13,552 bases of DNA from an uncultured Bacteroidota bacterium (lineage in GTDB: Bacteria > Bacteroidota > Bacteroidia > Chitinophagales > S012-47): assembly GCA_913062655.1 (NCBI GenBank), contig CAJXXO010000037.1:1-13552 (forward strand). Direction: 5' to 3'. Each line of letters opens with the position of its first letter. The first letter of the stretch is position 1. The notes beneath the pieces are model-generated. The model was not told the origin of the DNA. It made no database searches and saw only the letters and a list, made by a program, of their open reading frames with translations. Below, piece by piece: positions 1-6,649 of this stretch. Made by a program: the position numbers and the translations under genes.

Positions 1-354
1 AAAAAGACCTACCCACATTTCGTCACTTTCAGAAAAGAAGAAAAAGACTTCGCGCCGACCACTCGCTACAAAGACTACCCCATAAACCGAACCCGCCTTC
101 ATTGGGAATCGCAGGCGGCTACAACTCAAAACAGTCCAACCGGCCAGAATTACATTCACTTCAAAGACCGCGGTTACCAAATTCTATTCTTTGCCCGTCT
201 CGACAAGCGCGTGGAAGGAGAGACTTCGCCTTTCCTGTTTCTTGGCCCGGCCGAAAATCTCGAATCCTACGAATCTAATCGCCCGATAAAAATGATTTGG
301 GATCTGAAATATCCAATCCCAGCCGAGCTCTTTGAGGCAGCTAAAGCGGTCTAA
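1..354 (+). CDS. DUF3427-domain helicase, C-terminal end (partial)
   Basis: Reading frame 1 is open from the first base to a TAA at 352-354, giving the last 117 residues of a protein that starts outside the window. The pattern is that of the DUF3427 domain at the end of large DEAD/DEAH superfamily II helicases. It begins with a motif containing EKDFAPTTRYKDY (about residues 14-26), followed by a LHWESQ block (33-38), SPTGQNYI (45-52), a hydrophobic strand ILFFAR (61-66), FLFLGPAENLESYE (78-91) and a closing PIKMIWDL...PIPAEL segment. In family members this module lies after the helicase core, often with an N-terminal phospholipase-D-like domain; such proteins are frequent in restriction and defence islands. 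The helicase core itself is not visible here. A 188-base gap separates it from the next gene on the same strand. The family call rests on motif recognition and is fairly secure; the exact role is unknown. Confidence 0.8.
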   Translation, partial: KKTYPHFVTFRKEEKDFAPTTRYKDYPINRTRLHWESQAATTQNSPTGQNYIHFKDRGYQILFFARLDKRVEGETSPFLFLGPAENLESYESNRPIKMIWDLKYPIPAELFEAAKAV

Positions 355-542
355 AATGGCATCGAAAACCAGCTGCGATTCGGGAGATCCTTCGACTCGG
401 AATCTATGCGAGGAACGAAATCCGAAAGGATTCTCTTGTCGGACAGCAAATGACCAAGATCTATCGCAGCCGCGCAAAACGCCGACTCATCTCGTAGATT
501 CAGCTAGGCGCCTATCTTTTGAATAAAGCTGACTTCTGACTC

Positions 543-1007
543 ATGCTATCTGTTAAACAGCTATTCCTCGCCGATAACCTCCCCGGATCCGAGGATAAGA
601 TCAAACTCGTTCGCCATGTAGACCACCAGAATCGATCCATCCAGCGGATCGTCGCAGAAGGTCATTTCGATTTTTATCAGCAAGAGCAATCGGCAAAGAT
701 CCGCCCCTTCCACGATTGCGATGTGATTCTCTCTTTCCTGGGAATACCGGGAAACAAGGCTGAGTTTCACGGAGCCTACGAAGTACTCGGCCACGGACCT
801 TTCTCCCAATCGGATTTGAAGCGGTTCCCATACTGGATGGCCGAGGCGCACAAGGACGGCCAGCCGAGGATCAAATACCGTTTACAAGAGCTGGAAGCTT
901 TTCGTTCCTACCGAAAGCGCCTCATCGTGCAATGGAGGAGTACCCGGGGCTGGCACCAGAAGAAGGATTTGGATAGACTTGAAGATTATTTTCTTGTTCC
1001 CTGTTAA
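543..1007 (+). CDS. GIY-YIG nuclease family protein, N-terminal part only (3'-truncated)
   Basis: The ORF encodes 154 residues from ATG 543. The first ~139 match the N-terminal domain of a family of GIY-YIG nuclease proteins: an opening like MLSVKQLFLADNLPGSEDK, then KLVRHVDHQNRS, EGHFDFYQQEQS, a VILSFLGIPGNKAEFHGAYEV core, and the RLIVQWRSTRGWHQ motif (about residues 126-139). Family members continue for a further ~100 or more residues with the GIY-YIG catalytic domain; here homology stops right after WHQ (codons 951-959). The remaining 15 residues are the reverse strand of the LamG gene read out of frame, ending at TAA 1005-1007. The product therefore lacks its nuclease domain and is probably non-functional, or it is an artefact of a false join. 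The start is supported by the family's typical N-terminus. The function of the N-terminal domain is not established; substrate binding is an inference. Confidence 0.7.
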   Translation: MLSVKQLFLADNLPGSEDKIKLVRHVDHQNRSIQRIVAEGHFDFYQQEQSAKIRPFHDCDVILSFLGIPGNKAEFHGAYEVLGHGPFSQSDLKRFPYWMAEAHKDGQPRIKYRLQELEAFRSYRKRLIVQWRSTRGWHQKKDLDRLEDYFLVPC

Positions 1008-2433
1008 ATATTGATGTTGGTTTTTGAGGCTCCGGACAATATTCAATTGAAACTCGCTCTGGATTACCCATGAGTAGGCCATGGTATTGATTGACACTTG
1101 AGTCTATTGCTACATTTCCATCTTTTTCATTGAAGTCCCAGCGTCCTACTGATGGGGTAATTGTTTTGCAGGATGGAATAAAATCATCTTTATAGATTGC
1201 TTCATCCGAAAATTGCACTGCATCTACAGTACCATTGAAGTTGCGATCAAGATCCGTGCGATTACCCCAACTACCTATTGCTGTTATACTTGAACTATTC
1301 GATAGTGGGATATTGTAAGCATTGGTATCAGACTGTTGCTGTCCGTTGATAAACATTCTCATACCATCTTGTGAATCAATTACTACTGCCACATGATACC
1401 ATTTTCCTTTCAACCAACGGTTAGTGTCTGATTCTATACTAAATACACTTCCTGGGCTTTCTTCTACAGAGAATCGCAGTCGTCCTGGGTTAGGAAGATT
1501 TGTAGAAGTAAAGAATAAATTGAACTCTTCAATATTATTTGAGCCAGGGTGCTCCCGGCCTATTAGTGTACTGTAATTGGAAAGTGTAGGGCCTATTTCT
1601 TCATTAGGAGAAAACCATAACTCAATAGTTTTTGTGCCATTTGCAGCTTTGCTTCCTAGATCAATGTAGTCATCCTTGCCATCAAGGCAAATTGCGTTTG
1701 CGTTGCAGATGGCAGTTTTCTTCCACTTTCCACCATTAATTATACCATTGTAGGCATTTAAGGATGAATCGATAGCTATATTACCCTTACCGGCATTAAG
1801 ATGATATATGGCTTTTGTTGCTGAATCTATGGCTATATCAGGACAAGGGCGAGTAAAGTTGCTTTCATATAGTGCTTTAGTGGAGAATCGAATGTCATCT
1901 ACTTTACCGGCAAAGTAGCGATTCAAATCTTGGCGGTTGCCCCAATTGCCGATGGAAGTGAAATAATTGTTTGCCGCTGTGGGGGAGGTATAATTATTAT
2001 TGCTGCTTTGCATCTTACCGTCAACAAATAGTATCATTCCATTTTTAGGATGAATAACAGCAGCGATATGGTACCATTTATTAGCTTGCCAACTCAAAGT
2101 ATCCGTACTAACATGAAATACATCATTTAGAGATTCTGCTACGGCAAATTCTAAAGCGCCAGCATTAGGTTGCCCGCTTGGTCTAAAGGCTAACCAAAAT
2201 TCATTGATATTTTGAGAATTCGTATTACGCACCACTAATCCAATTAATTCTGTATTACTGGGACCGATAGCATTACTAGGACTAAACCACAGTTCGATAG
2301 TTCTTATGCTATCGCCTACTTTATTGCCTAGGTTTATATAGTCAGTAGAACCATTTAGCTCAATACAACTGGATTGTGCATAGCCACCAAGGCAAACGAT
2401 CATGGTGATGCATAGAGAATAGAATTTATGCAT
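922..2433 (-). CDS. Secreted protein with two LamG-like domains; T9SS sorting domain truncated
   Basis: The 503-residue product starts with a signal peptide (hydrophobic core residues 5-18, likely cut near YA|QSS). Two homologous LamG/concanavalin-like units follow, roughly residues 23-200 and 247-425. Each opens with an L-N/D-G-x-x-D-Y-I-x-L-G strand and carries TIELWFSP, a KWYH[IV]A core strand, a GNWGNR/GSWGNR turn and a Cys-containing end. Between them, and again after the second, sits a GN-x-AIDSS-x-N-x-Y-x-G segment, so the whole unit was duplicated. The C-terminus reads LQVYPNPSSG (484-493), the first strand of a type IX secretion sorting domain, but the usual ~70 further residues are replaced by ten unrelated ones from the opposite-strand GIY-YIG gene. 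Without the sorting domain it would reach the periplasm but not be attached or released by T9SS. It is visibly more AT-rich than its right-hand neighbours. Ligand unknown; LamG folds typically bind glycans or proteins. Confidence 0.85.
   Translation of the reverse strand: MHKFYSLCITMIVCLGGYAQSSCIELNGSTDYINLGNKVGDSIRTIELWFSPSNAIGPSNTELIGLVVRNTNSQNINEFWLAFRPSGQPNAGALEFAVAESLNDVFHVSTDTLSWQANKWYHIAAVIHPKNGMILFVDGKMQSSNNNYTSPTAANNYFTSIGNWGNRQDLNRYFAGKVDDIRFSTKALYESNFTRPCPDIAIDSATKAIYHLNAGKGNIAIDSSLNAYNGIINGGKWKKTAICNANAICLDGKDDYIDLGSKAANGTKTIELWFSPNEEIGPTLSNYSTLIGREHPGSNNIEEFNLFFTSTNLPNPGRLRFSVEESPGSVFSIESDTNRWLKGKWYHVAVVIDSQDGMRMFINGQQQSDTNAYNIPLSNSSSITAIGSWGNRTDLDRNFNGTVDAVQFSDEAIYKDDFIPSCKTITPSVGRWDFNEKDGNVAIDSSVNQYHGLLMGNPERVSIEYCPEPQKPTSIFNREQENNLQVYPNPSSGASPGYSSIAR
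955..959. other. Junction joining two truncated genes (5-base shared sequence)
   Basis: The conserved WHQ codons of the GIY-YIG gene run to base 959 on the + strand, and the conserved SSG codons of the T9SS sorting motif begin at base 955 on the - strand. The five bases accag therefore belong to both parents. Left of this point the sequence reads as DUF3427/GIY-YIG DNA; right of it as the LamG gene. This fits end-joining at short homology or a short-overlap assembly error; sequence alone does not decide. Confidence 0.65.
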
Positions 2434-2496
2434 GACGATAATTTTTCTTCACGTTAAAAAGATACGATAATAATTTAAAGTGTGTCTTTTAAAAGG

Positions 2497-3840
2497 CTAC
2501 AATTTTTGGAGGGCTACCCCGCTTGGCTGACCGATACATTTACCCTGACGGTACACCCATTCTCCATTGACGATTGTATGCTGCACTTGGCTGTGGAAGG
2601 TGGTGCCTTCCAGGGGCGACCAACCACATTTGTACAGGATGTTGCCTTCTTCCACTGTCCAGGGTTGGTTCAGGTCTACTAGGGTGAGGTCAGCAAAGTA
2701 GCCCTCACGAATGTAACCGCGCTTGTCGATAGCATAGAGCTCTGCCGGAGCGTGGCACATCTTCTCCACAATTTTTTCCAGGCTGATCTTTCCCTGGTGG
2801 TAAAATTCCAACAAGGCCACCAGCGCATGCTGCACCAGTGGGGCACCGCTCATCGACTGGAAGTAGGGTTTGTCTTTTTCTTCCCACGCATGCGGGGCAT
2901 GATCGGTGGTGATGATATCGATTCGATCTTCTAAGAGTGCCTGCAATAATCCATCCCGATCTGCTTCTGTTTTAATGGCGGGATTCCACTTGATGCGTTT
3001 GCCTAGCCGCTCATAATCTTTATCGCAAAACCATAGGTGATGGACCGATACTTCGGTTGTGATGCGTTTTTGCTTAAGGGGGATATCATTTCGAAAGAGC
3101 CCCGCTTCCTTGGCAGTGGTCAGGTGGAGGATGTGTAGGCGGGCCTTGTGCTTTTCCGCCAGTTGAATGGCTCTTTCAGTGGCTTCAAAACAAGCTTGCT
3201 CCGAGCGGATGATCGGATGGAATTGTACAGGCACATCCTCCCCATATTCAGCCCTGAATTTCTCTTCGTTTTCAATGACCAGACTTTCTTTCTCCGAGTG
3301 GATGGCAATAATAGCATCACAATTCGCGAAGAGTTTTTCCAGTGTTTCCGGGTTATCAGCCAGTAGGTTGCCTTTGCCGCTGAAGTAGAGGCCATCATCG
3401 GTAATAGCGAGGTGATCGCTGAGGTCCATTTGGATGATATCGTCCACATTCTCGCCATTCACTCCAAGCAAAAAGGCATAGTTGGCCCAGGAGCGGCCCT
3501 TGGCCAGGTTGTATTTTTCTTGCTGAATGTCCAGTGTCAGCACATTGGGTTTGGTATTGGGCATGTCGAAAAAAGAAGTCACACCACCGGCCACAGCCGC
3601 CCGGCTTTCCGAAGCGATGTCAGCCTTATGGGTAAAGCCCGGCTCGCGGAAGTGGACCTGTCCATCGATCACACCCGGAAAAAGATATAGCCCTTCCGCT
3701 TCTATCACCTCATCTGCCTGATGACCAAGCGTGTCACCGATGGCTGCGATCTTATCGTTTTCGATGAATACATCTTGCTTAGCGATTTGGCCTTCGTTGA
3801 CCAGGGTAGCATTGCGAATCAGAAGGGTGCCCATGTGCAT
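2497..3840 (-). CDS. pyrC: Dihydroorotase
   Basis: Catalyses ring closure of N-carbamoyl-L-aspartate to dihydroorotate, the third step of pyrimidine synthesis, in the cytosol. The 447-residue protein has the amidohydrolase layout: an N-terminal beta strand region, FPGVIDGQVHFREPG (about 54-68), GGVTSFFDMPNT (85-96), an AIHSE segment with His181, HPIIRSEQAC (208-217), RLHILHLTTAKE (His236/His239), TEVSVHHLWF, IKWNPAIKT and the catalytic TTDHAPH (Asp313). It resembles the Bacteroidota type, where the first metal-site His is Gln (Gln61 here). The Lys that family members carry in a KVFMG-x-STGN motif aligns, without gaps from GN-x-L-x-DN, to Asp149. The open frame extends to a TTG at 3852, but ATG 3840 (or ATG 3834) is more likely, since a -7 box lies at 3850-3857. 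Divergent from the GSCFA gene; 63 bases separate its stop from the LamG start. Confidence 0.93.
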   Translation of the reverse strand: MHMGTLLIRNATLVNEGQIAKQDVFIENDKIAAIGDTLGHQADEVIEAEGLYLFPGVIDGQVHFREPGFTHKADIASESRAAVAGGVTSFFDMPNTKPNVLTLDIQQEKYNLAKGRSWANYAFLLGVNGENVDDIIQMDLSDHLAITDDGLYFSGKGNLLADNPETLEKLFANCDAIIAIHSEKESLVIENEEKFRAEYGEDVPVQFHPIIRSEQACFEATERAIQLAEKHKARLHILHLTTAKEAGLFRNDIPLKQKRITTEVSVHHLWFCDKDYERLGKRIKWNPAIKTEADRDGLLQALLEDRIDIITTDHAPHAWEEKDKPYFQSMSGAPLVQHALVALLEFYHQGKISLEKIVEKMCHAPAELYAIDKRGYIREGYFADLTLVDLNQPWTVEEGNILYKCGWSPLEGTTFHSQVQHTIVNGEWVYRQGKCIGQPSGVALQKL

Positions 3841-3849
3841 TGTTTTATA

Positions 3850-3857
3850 CAAAAATA
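3850..3857 (-). promoter_or_regulatory. Candidate Bacteroidota -7 box upstream of pyrC
   Basis: The minus strand reads TATTTTTG, an exact match to TAnnTTTG. A TTC (one mismatch to the -33 TTG) lies about 21 bases upstream. Only 9 bases separate the box from ATG 3840, so the leader would be very short. Confidence 0.4.
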
Positions 3858-3914
3858 CAGGCTACCGGCTTGGCAGGCGAACCATTCAGGGGTTACTATC
3901 GCTATCTTTACCCT

Positions 3915-4886
3915 ATGAAGTGGTTTACCCCCATTCAGTTGCCGGATTATCCTTTTTCCATCGATCATCAGACTCCGGTCCTGGCCGTAGGCTCCTGTTT
4001 TGCGGAGCAAATCGGACAGCGATTGGTCGATCTGCAGTTTGATGCCGTATTGAATCCGTTCGGCATTTTGTATAACCCGGCCAGTGTGCAACGCTGTTTT
4101 AGCCGGCTCGCTACGGGAGAGCCTTTTACTGAAGCCGATTTGTTTGCACACAATGGTTTGTGGCACTCCTTTCTGCATCATGGACGCTTTTCGGCAGCAA
4201 CGCAAGCAGAGGCCCTGGAAAAGATGAATGCGGCCCTGGCGAAAGGGCATCAACAGTGGCAAAAGGCAGACGTCATCATCGTTACCTTGGGTACAGCATG
4301 GGCCTACCGCCACAAGGCGAGTTGTCAGATTGTAGCCAATAATCACAAGCAACCGCAGCAGCATTTTGACCGGGAACTACTGACAGCGGAACAGATTCAA
4401 GGTCTCCTGCAGAGCATTATTGGACCCACATTAGAGCGAAATACACCACCACAATGGTTACTGACGGTTAGTCCCGTTCGCCATATGAAGGATGGCGCTG
4501 TCGGCAACAACCGTAGCAAGGCGCACCTACTTACTGCTGTGCACGAGATGGTTAGCCAAACGGAGCAGGTGCACTATTTCCCGGGCTACGAACTGCTGCT
4601 GGATGAATTGCGCGATTACCGCTTTTACACGGCAGACCACGCCCACCCCAGTACCGAGGCAGTAGACCATATTTGGTCGCGCTTTGGGCAGGTGCTACTG
4701 CCTGAGGCTACACAGGCGTTGAATGGACAACTCAAAGCGCTTCGTAAAGCCATGCAGCACCGGCCGTTACATCCCGGCACGGCAGCAGAGCAGACCTTCA
4801 AACAACAGCAACGTGCACGATTGGACGAGTTGGAACAACAGTACCCTTTCCTCGATCTGTCGTCCTGGCGGGATGCTTTCTTGTGA
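3915..4886 (+). CDS. GSCFA domain-containing protein
   Basis: The 323-residue product belongs to the GSCFA family, a SGNH/GDSL-hydrolase-like group common in Bacteroidota, often as single-domain proteins. The diagnostic LAVGSCFAEQIG motif (GSCFA at residues 26-30) holds the presumed nucleophile Ser27. NPFGILYNPASV follows near 55, a VTLGTAWAYR strand near 120, the SPVRHMKDGAVGNNRSKAHL block and a C-terminal FPGYELLLDELRDYRFY segment, then ADHAHPS, matching the family's late Asp-x-x-His motif. The frame is open upstream to a TTG at 3840, but ATG 3915 gives the family's typical start with F-x-T just before the PF-x-I strand. No signal peptide is seen, so it is probably cytosolic. Substrate unknown; esterase or acyl-transferase chemistry is inferred from the fold. 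It is followed 98 bases later by an exported protein gene on the same strand. Confidence 0.88.
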   Translation: MKWFTPIQLPDYPFSIDHQTPVLAVGSCFAEQIGQRLVDLQFDAVLNPFGILYNPASVQRCFSRLATGEPFTEADLFAHNGLWHSFLHHGRFSAATQAEALEKMNAALAKGHQQWQKADVIIVTLGTAWAYRHKASCQIVANNHKQPQQHFDRELLTAEQIQGLLQSIIGPTLERNTPPQWLLTVSPVRHMKDGAVGNNRSKAHLLTAVHEMVSQTEQVHYFPGYELLLDELRDYRFYTADHAHPSTEAVDHIWSRFGQVLLPEATQALNGQLKALRKAMQHRPLHPGTAAEQTFKQQQRARLDELEQQYPFLDLSSWRDAFL

Positions 4887-4940
4887 TTGTCCACTTTTCT
4901 GGAATCTTTAGACCGCGGCTGGAAAAGGGCCATAGGCTGG

Positions 4941-4962
4941 GGCGCTTGTGGCGCCTACTTTT
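4941..4962 (+). terminator. Weak hairpin in the GSCFA/SPOR-like gap
   Basis: A GC-rich 5-bp stem, ggcgc (4941-4945) with gcgcc (4951-4955) and loop ttgtg, is followed by tactttt. It could weaken read-through from the GSCFA gene, but the stem is short and the T run imperfect. The tacttttac stretch is also close to a -7 box. Confidence 0.25.
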
Positions 4963-4984
4963 ACCCTGCACAAAGTACAGGTCT

Positions 4985-5623
4985 ATGGTTCGAAGTATAC
5001 TGATTGGATGTCTCCTGCTGGGTTTGGGTATGGGAATGCCACTGGCGGCTCAAGATAATGATGAGTACGACAAGTGGAAAGACATGGCCAAAGAATACAA
5101 GAAGGAGCCCTTGAAGCTTCGCGATAAGATCGAAGGGTATGAAAAGGCCCTGGAGGAACTGGAACAACGACTATCCGCTTTTCAACGCGACAATCAGCAA
5201 CTGCGAAGTGAAAATGGTGAGCTTAGGGAGGCCAACAACGAAATGGCCACCGAAATACAACGACTGCGTGCAGAGTTGGAGGCGCTGCAAGAACAAATGG
5301 CCGCACCAGAGCAACCGCAATTCTACGTGCAATTAGGAGCATACCAGTACTTTGACATCAATCACTATTTCCAAAATGTCCAGTGCATGCAAGTGCAAGT
5401 GGATGATCGCCTCAATAAGTATGTGGTAGGCTCTTTCTACGATCTCGAGCTGGCTAAGCGATTTCGCGATGACGTGCGTAAACTGGGTATTGATGATGCT
5501 TGGGTTGTGTCTGTAGTAGATGGCGAACGGGTGACTATGCGCGAGGCCTTGGAGCAATTGCAAGCCAGCGGGCAGCTTACTGCCGAAGAAGTGGCGGAAT
5601 GGTTGGCCATCTTCCCGGAGTGA
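4985..5623 (+). CDS. Exported coiled-coil protein with SPOR-like C-terminal domain
   Basis: The 212-residue protein (start ATG 4985) opens with a signal peptide: MVRS, a hydrophobic core at 5-18 and a likely cut after PLAA or LAAQ. A charged region leads into a heptad-rich coiled coil at about residues 45-107, rich in Glu, Gln, Leu and Arg. After a short PEQPQ linker the C-terminal domain begins QFYVQLGAYQ (about 112-121) and continues through KYVVGSFYDLELAKRFRDDVRKLGIDDAWVV. That is the strand-helix-strand pattern of SPOR/SPOR-like domains, which bind denuded peptidoglycan at division sites in characterised proteins. A charged helical tail ends with AEEVAEWLAIFPE. The frame is open to ATG 4883, but that start would bury the signal peptide, so 4985 is preferred. 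Periplasmic location is likely; a cell-wall role is inferred. Its stop is 3 bases from the stop of the convergent Trp-repeat gene. Confidence 0.78.
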   Translation: MVRSILIGCLLLGLGMGMPLAAQDNDEYDKWKDMAKEYKKEPLKLRDKIEGYEKALEELEQRLSAFQRDNQQLRSENGELREANNEMATEIQRLRAELEALQEQMAAPEQPQFYVQLGAYQYFDINHYFQNVQCMQVQVDDRLNKYVVGSFYDLELAKRFRDDVRKLGIDDAWVVSVVDGERVTMREALEQLQASGQLTAEEVAEWLAIFPE

Positions 5624-5626
5624 GGG

Positions 5627-6586
5627 TTACCGATCCGCAATACCCAGCACCACTATCGCAATAACCGGTACCGGTATTGTCCCCTCGATCGTCCATTCAC
5701 GCTCATAGCTACGATCCCATTTCGGGTAGGCCAGTGACTCTTCGATGACCCAATCCATATCTTCCCGGTATTCCCAGAAGGGTCGGAAGCTGCTGCTGTC
5801 CCAGATAAAAGTCAGCTCCGGTACTTCTCCCCATGCTGGTTTTAAGTATTGTCCATCCCATTCCCATTCATCCTGTACACTATTGCCCCAGTAGGGCATC
5901 AGCGTTTCACCGTCAAACACCCACTCGTCTTCCGGTCGGTTACCCCATCGCGGCCGTATGCGCTTCCCATCCCATTCCCACTCGTAGTAGAAACCACTAT
6001 CCCATTCCAATTTCATCCGGCCTACAATGTCGTCCCCGGTACGAGCCTGTTCTTCCAGCTCCTGCTCCAGTCGCAGGCGTTCACCCACCTTACCACTCTC
6101 CATCCAGGTCAGAAAAATGGCACACCAGGCTTGCCCTGTCAGGGAAGAGGCAATGCTATACCCAATGGTGTCGTCTTCTTGCCCATCTACCATGAGTACC
6201 CGCATGCTATTGGAAAAGTCCATTTCCAATAGCAACTGATCATTGAATCGACCAGTACCGAAATAAAAATTGCCCTTGTGTACGGAGAATAGCACGTTGG
6301 CCCCCGTAGCATCATAGATGTAGCCCAATCGCTTATCAAACACATCTTTTTCCCTTATCAGATAGGCAAAGTCTTCTTTCTCTCTGGAGTCCCCATAAAA
6401 GACGATATTGCCGCTCAGGGTAAACAAAACCTCATCGTCACGGCTGAGGATCTGGTCATCCTGGTAAGAGAAAAGTAGCTGGCCTTCATTGTCAAAGACC
6501 CTGGCACTTTCCTGGGCCCAAAGTAAGGGAGAAAGCGTGGCTAAGCCACTTAAAATCAATACTTTTAGGAGGTGAGTCATCCGCAT
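5627..6586 (-). CDS. Exported protein with six 19-residue Trp-rich repeats (unknown function)
   Basis: No known family was recognised. The 319-residue product (ATG 6586; ATG 6580 equally possible; the frame reaches ATG 6610) begins with a signal peptide ending near LLWA|QES. Residues ~28-140 are a beta-rich segment with recurring short units such as VFDNEGQLLFSYQDDQI and NVLFSVHKGNFYFG. A TGQAWCAIFLTW hydrophobic helix follows near 150, then a charged helix. From residue 202 to 315 there are six tandem repeats, each exactly 19 residues, with the pattern E-W-x-W-D-G-x-x-L-x-P-x-W-G. The first three are nearly regular; the last three diverge and the sixth loses its second Trp. Aromatic residues at fixed spacing suggest a stacked beta fold, perhaps for carbohydrate or surface binding; this is inference only. 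Periplasmic or surface location is likely. It ends 3 bases from the SPOR-like gene and is divergent from mtnA. Confidence 0.75.
   Translation of the reverse strand: MRMTHLLKVLILSGLATLSPLLWAQESARVFDNEGQLLFSYQDDQILSRDDEVLFTLSGNIVFYGDSREKEDFAYLIREKDVFDKRLGYIYDATGANVLFSVHKGNFYFGTGRFNDQLLLEMDFSNSMRVLMVDGQEDDTIGYSIASSLTGQAWCAIFLTWMESGKVGERLRLEQELEEQARTGDDIVGRMKLEWDSGFYYEWEWDGKRIRPRWGNRPEDEWVFDGETLMPYWGNSVQDEWEWDGQYLKPAWGEVPELTFIWDSSSFRPFWEYREDMDWVIEESLAYPKWDRSYEREWTIEGTIPVPVIAIVVLGIADR
5642..5983 (-). repeat. Six tandem 57-bp (19-codon) units encoding Trp-rich repeats
   Basis: Six in-frame units of exactly 57 bases occupy the 3' part of the gene at 5627-6586. Units 1 and 3 remain alike at DNA level: both contain a tcccattcccattc-type stretch (near 5856 and 5969, one base different) encoding EWEWDG. 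Units 4-6 are diverged at DNA level. Constant unit length implies expansion by duplication with selection on period. Confidence 0.75.
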
Positions 6587-6598
6587 CACGGTTGCCGA

Positions 6599-6629
6599 TA
6601 AAGTTACCATTTAGCCATCACCCGGCCAA
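6599..6629 (-). promoter_or_regulatory. Candidate promoter of the Trp-repeat gene
   Basis: On the minus strand a TTG (6629-6627) lies 20 bases before TAACTTTA (6606-6599), a 7-of-8 match to TAnnTTTG. The spacing agrees with the Bacteroidota primary sigma promoter (TTG, 19-21 bases, TAnnTTTG). The start codon at 6586 follows 12 bases later. Confidence 0.45.
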
Positions 6630-6649
6630 TGGCTGGGAATAAAGGAATT

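Noticed and set aside
184..477. 97-residue - strand ORF
   Set aside because: Antisense to the clearly coding DUF3427 C-terminus over most of its length; no family resemblance.
332..526. 64-residue + strand ORF in the gap after the helicase end
   Set aside because: Its first codons overlap the DUF3427 frame out of phase, it has low-complexity polar composition without recognisable motifs, and no promoter or family support. The 188-base gap at 355-542 shows no convincing feature.
2477..2497. Palindrome cttttaaaag as a terminator after pyrC
   Set aside because: The stem is short, AT-only at its centre, has no loop and no T run on the minus strand.
5833..6232. Two Pro-rich + strand ORFs of 120 and 127 residues
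   Set aside because: They are antisense shadows of the Trp-repeat gene; repeated TGG and GAA/GAT codons read backwards give Pro-, Ser- and Phe-rich frames.
6587..6649. SAM-type or other riboswitch before the methionine-salvage gene mtnA
   Set aside because: The space between the divergent genes is only about 60 bases and shows just one small hairpin; too short for known SAM riboswitch folds.
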